From Dermanyssus gallinae (lineage: Eukaryota > Arthropoda > Arachnida > Mesostigmata > Dermanyssidae): a DNA stretch of 64,000 nucleotides. The first letter of the stretch is position 1. Each line of letters opens with the position of its first letter. The stretch is taken from positions 1-64,000 of the forward strand of contig QVRM01005926.1 in the NCBI GenBank assembly GCA_003439945.1, given 5' to 3'. A program made the position numbers and the translations under genes. Of this stretch, positions 59,861 to 64,000 are shown one piece after another. Below the pieces are notes generated by a model. That model was not told where the DNA came from. It saw nothing but the letters and a program-made list of their open reading frames with translations, and searched no databases.

Positions 59861-60673
59861 ACAAAAACGGCATGAACGTTTGCATCAAGCCGATATATAT
59901 ATATATAGTACAGTAGTGTCCTCTTGATTGCCTAGAGTACTGGGATGAAATGTTTAGTAAAAATTGGCGACACCAAGATGATTTGTGCTAATAAAAAAGC
60001 AAAAACTGACATCAGCAGAGACTTTAGATCTTCAGCTTTCCGGCGTTACGTTGCACTTAGCAGATTCGCTACGAAATCGAGTAGAGTTTTGCACGTTCAC
60101 ATCTGTGTTTAGAGCAATATTCGTACCTGTATTTTATTGATTATATATATATATATATATATACATATACCATCACTTCTAAACTTTAAAATCTTTGTTA
60201 ACCCTAAAAACATCTACTCACAAATCATGTGTTTGCTTGTTGCTGGAGGGTAACTTTCTAAGTCACCATAATACTTTAGCATTTATCAGACTACGGTTCT
60301 GCATCTGAAGCACGAGACGCCACTGTGGGATGGTCTCTATATAGATCTTTGTGAACGCTGTCTCAATGATCGATCACACAGATCGCCATAGAGGTAGCAT
60401 GCTGCCATTGCTGAACTTGGTTCTGCCAATCATATCTCGCGCATTGTAGTCCGATCTGGTTTGCTGGGGGCCAGGAACCCGCTCACGTCATGGTAGAGCC
60501 AATCGTTGTTGTGATTTTACTCGTGTGAGCTACTGCACCCTCCGGTTAAAAATATGAAGCGAGTGATTCTTTTTGTTTAAGCAATCTCGCCTGTGGCACT
60601 TTAATCACATTGACGCGTCCCTCAGGTCCTTCTGATCGATCTGATATTTGTCGCCGACATAGACGCCACCTTC
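59861..60673. other. No recognisable gene
   Basis: Two short (TA)n tracts (59892-59908, 60143-60163) and unique sequence. Nothing coding recognised. Confidence 0.4.
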
Positions 60674-60832
60674 CGGAACGATAGGTGCGTGCGCCTCGCG
60701 ACCAGAAGAGACACATAGGTGCACGGGTTAAAGCCCCACCGTAGCGCATTTGTATTTATGGGGTCCGTCTTACGAGGCAATTCAAAAGCAGTCCCGTGGA
60801 CGTTAAACGTTGGCTCAGGGTCAGCCTACAAA
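60674..60832 (+). mobile_element. tRNA-derived SINE, family B, copy 4
   Basis: Plus strand: diverged head, B-box-like GGGTTAAAGCCCC at about 60725-60737 (TTCGA replaced by TTAAA, probably inactive), body GCGCATTTGTATTTATGGGG, and tail TTGGCTCAGGGTCAGCC. It is the only family B copy on the plus strand in this window. Confidence 0.75.
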
Positions 60833-61132
60833 AAATTGGATAACCGCCTAGCACAATCTCCCTGAATTCAGTAAGAAACCGCTGACCGAGCTGAGCTGCG
60901 GTACTCGTCGAACGCCTGCCACGATGTCGTGGATATTTCTCGTCCGAAAGCAGTCGTTCAAATGCTAAAGCTTGAGCCAGGCGCGGCTATGGTGGTGACA
61001 AATATAATTTCCAATGATTTATTTGGGCCAGAGTGCGCACTAGAGTGTCACATATGGCACTGTTGCATATTGGATGGCCGCGAATAGAAGTTTGTATTAG
61101 CGCGCCATGATGATAGTGATCTCTGCCTGATT

Positions 61133-61232
61133 GGCCACAACCCGTTACAGCACTGTCGGCCACAACCCGCCACGGCACTGTCGGCCACAACCCGCCACTG
61201 CACTGTTAGCCACAACCCGCCACTGCACGTTC
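61133..61232. repeat. 25-bp tandem repeat, four units
   Basis: Four units of GGCCACAACCCGCCACTGCA plus CTGTC, at 61133-61157, 61158-61182, 61183-61207 and 61208-61232, with one to three differences each. The array ends about 30 bp before a TATA box, the position of an enhancer or upstream activating repeat. Confidence 0.9.
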
Positions 61233-61262
61233 GTGCACTGTCACGTTGCCAATCGCTGGCCG

Positions 61263-61272
61263 TATATAAAAG
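61263..61272 (+). promoter_or_regulatory. TATA-box core promoter candidate
   Basis: TATATAAAAG at 61263-61272 sits in GC-rich DNA just downstream of the 25-bp tandem array. A start site would be expected near 61293-61300. Candidate downstream signals are a GTGAGT splice donor near 61421 and AATAAA at 61656-61661. It may drive an LTR element or a host gene. Confidence 0.5.
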
Positions 61273-61820
61273 GGCGTGCGCGCCATTTTGTCACCCTCTT
61301 GCTACCTCGAGCGGTCGGCGTAACGCGCACTCTGCAAACCCTTAGTCCGGCGGCGACCGGGACGTCCGACGGCGTGGCAGCGACAACGGCGTGAACGTGG
61401 CAGTGATACAGTCCTAGGGTGGTGAGTGATCGTGGTTAGCAGGAGCAGGCAGATTTCTATATATATATACATACATATATATATATTTAGTTGAATAGCG
61501 TAGCGGCATTGTTAAGTGTGTGGTCTGTGTGAGTTCTGGCGGCGAAACAGCTTCGCGCTAACCGCCGGGACATTGAGTAGAGTGTGAGCTAGGCTAGGCA
61601 ATAATACGAAGAGAGACGGCGCTGCCGTATCGCTCTCGGGCGTGTGGTGAATTATAATAAATAAGAATAGTGAGTATGTGAACCCGCGCATATTTGTCTG
61701 TCTTCATTCTACGGTTCCGTTGGCAACAGGCACATTCAACCGCTCATCGTGAATAACGTTATCTCATCGTATTTATTTCACTCATATTGAGTATACATAT
61801 AACATGAACAATTATACATA

Positions 61821-64000
61821 TTATACAATTATACACTCAGCTGCTCGCGGCATGTTATTCGAGAGGCAGTGCAGTGATCTCTTCGCAAGGGCCAGGCAGG
61901 CAGATGCATGAAACTTAGTACACGCCTGAGAGCATAGTCGACAGACGCACTCGGTGTACTCTTCGTGGAAGCTCGTATTCGAACAAACCAGGTGATGATA
62001 GCCATGAACTATGTATCTGGTATAGACGTGGCGATTGTCACACGCAAGACCAGACCAGAGGTGAGAGGCCCTGAAAACATCCAGGTCTCCGACCTCTCGT
62101 TGGACTTCTTCAACTTTATTTTCCCATTCCGAGATAAAGCTCTCGAATGGTACTGTACGCGGCGTCTTCAACCTCAATCGAATTATCTCAACAACTAGTG
62201 CACAGCCTGACATTAGGTACACAAAGCGGCTCCTTGCCCGCATTGACAGGCAAAGTACTCGCTTCATGTACATTGTAAAACACCTTTCAAGCAAACCAAA
62301 GTTTGCCCGAGTGAGGTGTTCCCATACTCTGTCAAGACCATACATCAGCGCCGGAACAACCTTGAGGTAGAAAAGCGCCACTGCCGTCGGGACGGACAGT
62401 CGCTGGACATCGTCTATTTCTCCATAAAGAGAAATTAGGGCTGTGCGCGCTGTCTCGACGATGTGAGCAGTGAAGGTCGTCCCAGTATAATGAAGCCGAA
62501 GCCCCAGATACCGGAAAGAGTTAACGAATTCCAAGGATTGGCCGCCGCAACGTATAACGTCTTTAGCAGCCAATCGACCTCCTCTTCTGAATTTCATAGC
62601 CTTGGTCTTCATGGCGTTTATTTCCAGCCCTCTTGAGACAAGGAACACCTCCGCCAGAGAAGTGATGCGCTTGATGGCACCCAGGTCGTAATGAGCGACC
62701 ACTATGTCATCTGCGTACATCACAACTGTGGCCTTCTGGAACTCTTGTCGAATATAATAAACAAAATCGGCAAGCAGAAGAGTGAAGGAGACGCAGCTCA
62801 ATGGGTCGCCTTGCGGGGTTCCCACATTTTGCCTTACCTGCAACACTTCCTGCTCACCTTGTACCAGTAAAGTGTCCTCATCAAAGAAACTGGAAATTAC
62901 GCTTAGAAGAGAGCCACCAACCCCTGCGTATCGGAATGACTTCACCAAAAGATCTCGAGGTGTTTTGTCGAAAGCCTTGACGCAGTCTATAAAGACTGCA
63001 TACAAATGGCCTCCGGGCTTTGCCACAGCTCGCTCTATCTCTGACTGAAGCACATGGATTGCATCACGCGTTCCTCGACCTCTTCGAAAGCCGAATTGCT
63101 CCGGTGGAAGGGTCTGGTCGACAACGTACTCGATCCGTTTTATAACCAATTTGCAGAAGATCTTCTTCAGCGTCCTTTCAGACGCTATACCGCGGTATAA
63201 GTTTGGGTCTCGTCTGTCATCACCATGCTTACCCTTAAATAAAAGAGAAAGCCTGGCGATATGCCAGGCTCCTGGCATTTGTCCCCTCTTCATGATCTCG
63301 TTGAAGAAATCACAAAGATGGTTTGCCAAAAGTGGCTCAGACTGCACCCATTGCTCATAGTACACTGGCCCCGCACTCTTTCCTCTCGGAAGAGAGTGCA
63401 GAACCTGACTTACTTCTTCTACCTCAAAGGGCAGATTCATAGTATCCTGCTCCAATGTGAGCGGATGCTCAATTATTGGAGCCAGGCGTACCGTCTCGCG
63501 GTTATATAGAAGACCGGTCAGGTGACTCGTTACCTGTTCGTCGCTGAGCAGGTGGTTCGCCCCCCTACGAGGCCGTACGACGTAGGCTGAGGGCTTGCGC
63601 TCCGCTCTTTCGAGCAGTCGGATTTCTTCCCGCCTAGCGTATTCACGCTTGTGGTCAAGGCATAGCTTTATGTAAGCTTTTCTACTATTGAACTAGTCAA
63701 GCCTGCGTCTGGCTAGCAGCTGTGGTGGTGCCTTTACCCTCGCTTGGCGCAAAAGCTCGAGCACCCCACGGTGGGCGAGATAGCAAGCCTGAGAAAACCA
63801 CTGTCGTGATCTCCTCTGCCCCGGTCTCTTCCACCTGACTGCACTTCTCATGATTCTCTCTAGCAGTTCACAACAAGTATCCACATCACAGCTCATCTCG
63901 AGGCTATCAACCTCTAATAGTGAAAGGTCAACACGCCTCGTGGCAACCAGGTGTGGGTCGCCTTGCTGCTTAAACCAGATATCTGGAATATTTGCGACTG
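61821..64000 (-). CDS. LINE family B reverse transcriptase ORF, nearly intact, 5' end outside window
   Basis: A single minus-strand frame is open from the window edge to TAA 61823-61821 (about 724 codons), broken only by one TAG at 63695-63693. The first part (VANIPDIWFKQQGDPHLVAT to QWFSQACYLAHRGVLELLRQ) is the endonuclease-to-RT linker. After the stop comes the reverse transcriptase: motif A AVFIDCVKAFD, motif B VGTPQGDPLSC, motif C YADDIVV at 62717-62697, motif D GLEINAMKTKAMKF and motif E FRYLGLRL. A C-terminal cluster CRLCSQACTKFHASAC (C-x2-C-x7-H-x3-C) follows. Such enzymes copy LINE RNA at nicked target DNA. All catalytic residues are intact, so the insertion is young. The TAG is a real lesion, an assembly error or, less likely, a recoded stop. 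The endonuclease lies beyond 64000. A minus-strand AATAAA at 61777-61772 marks the 3' region, but no poly(A) tail was seen. Confidence 0.9.
63693..63695 (-). other. In-frame TAG in the LINE family B ORF
   Basis: The codon after ...LLARRRLD is TAG and the frame resumes as FNSRKAYIKLCLDHKREYAR with no further stop to the natural end. It is the only interruption seen in the part of the element inside the window. Confidence 0.9.

Larger units (their letters stand above)
61061..61720 (+). mobile_element. Possible LTR (retrotransposon long terminal repeat)
   Basis: The order of parts fits an LTR: start near TGTTGC (61061), tandem array, TATA box, GC-rich leader, AATAAA (61656-61661), then about 50 bp later a TGGCAACAGG (61721-61730) that could be a tRNA primer-binding site. 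Against this, the segment does not end in CA right at that site, no second LTR is visible, and no gag or pol follows because a LINE lies in the opposite orientation just downstream. Boundaries are guesses. A host promoter is the alternative. Confidence 0.25.

Noticed and set aside
61133..61232. CRISPR-like array
   Set aside because: The 25-bp units are directly adjacent with no unique spacers, and the window is animal DNA. It is an ordinary tandem repeat.

Overview
The window is animal nuclear DNA, most likely from an arthropod and perhaps a mite or tick. The best evidence is a two-exon cuticle protein gene with a chitin-binding Rebers-Riddiford-type domain. Supporting signs are GT-AG splicing, tRNA-derived SINEs, LINE remnants, mariner/Tc1 relics and very dense (TA)n and (CAA/GTT)n microsatellites. 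No species can be named from sequence alone, and the chelicerate assignment is an inference. There is no operon, CRISPR array or other prokaryotic feature.

Layout. 0-13 kb is an accumulation of decayed transposons: five SINE insertions, two 3' ends of one LINE family, Tc1-like and mariner fragments, and a palindromic element built around a (TA)n tract. 13-17 kb holds a GC-rich unrecognised gene on the minus strand (15778-16840) whose frame is broken once. 17-32 kb is gene-poor, with many trinucleotide repeats, two more copies of the same LINE, a long mariner relic and a 622-bp terminal-inverted-repeat element flanked by TA. 32.95-40.56 kb is the cuticle protein gene: a signal-peptide exon, a 7.06-kb intron full of microsatellites, and one exon for the whole mature protein. 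41-59 kb is mostly microsatellite-rich DNA with two further TA-centred palindromes and a LINE reverse-transcriptase scrap. 59-64 kb holds a mariner relic, a SINE, a promoter-like block with a 25-bp tandem repeat (possibly part of an LTR), and a nearly intact non-LTR reverse transcriptase gene that runs off the right edge.

Only three protein-coding units are well supported: the cuticle protein, the unrecognised minus-strand gene, and the LINE ORF. Apart from the selfish-element relationships (SINEs presumably mobilised by LINE enzymes) nothing links these genes into one pathway. Most long open frames elsewhere are translations of (TA)n, (CAA)n or (GTT)n repeats and are not genes. The most unusual signal is three independent long inverted repeats (arms about 105-130 bp) with TA-rich DNA both at the centre and immediately outside one arm.
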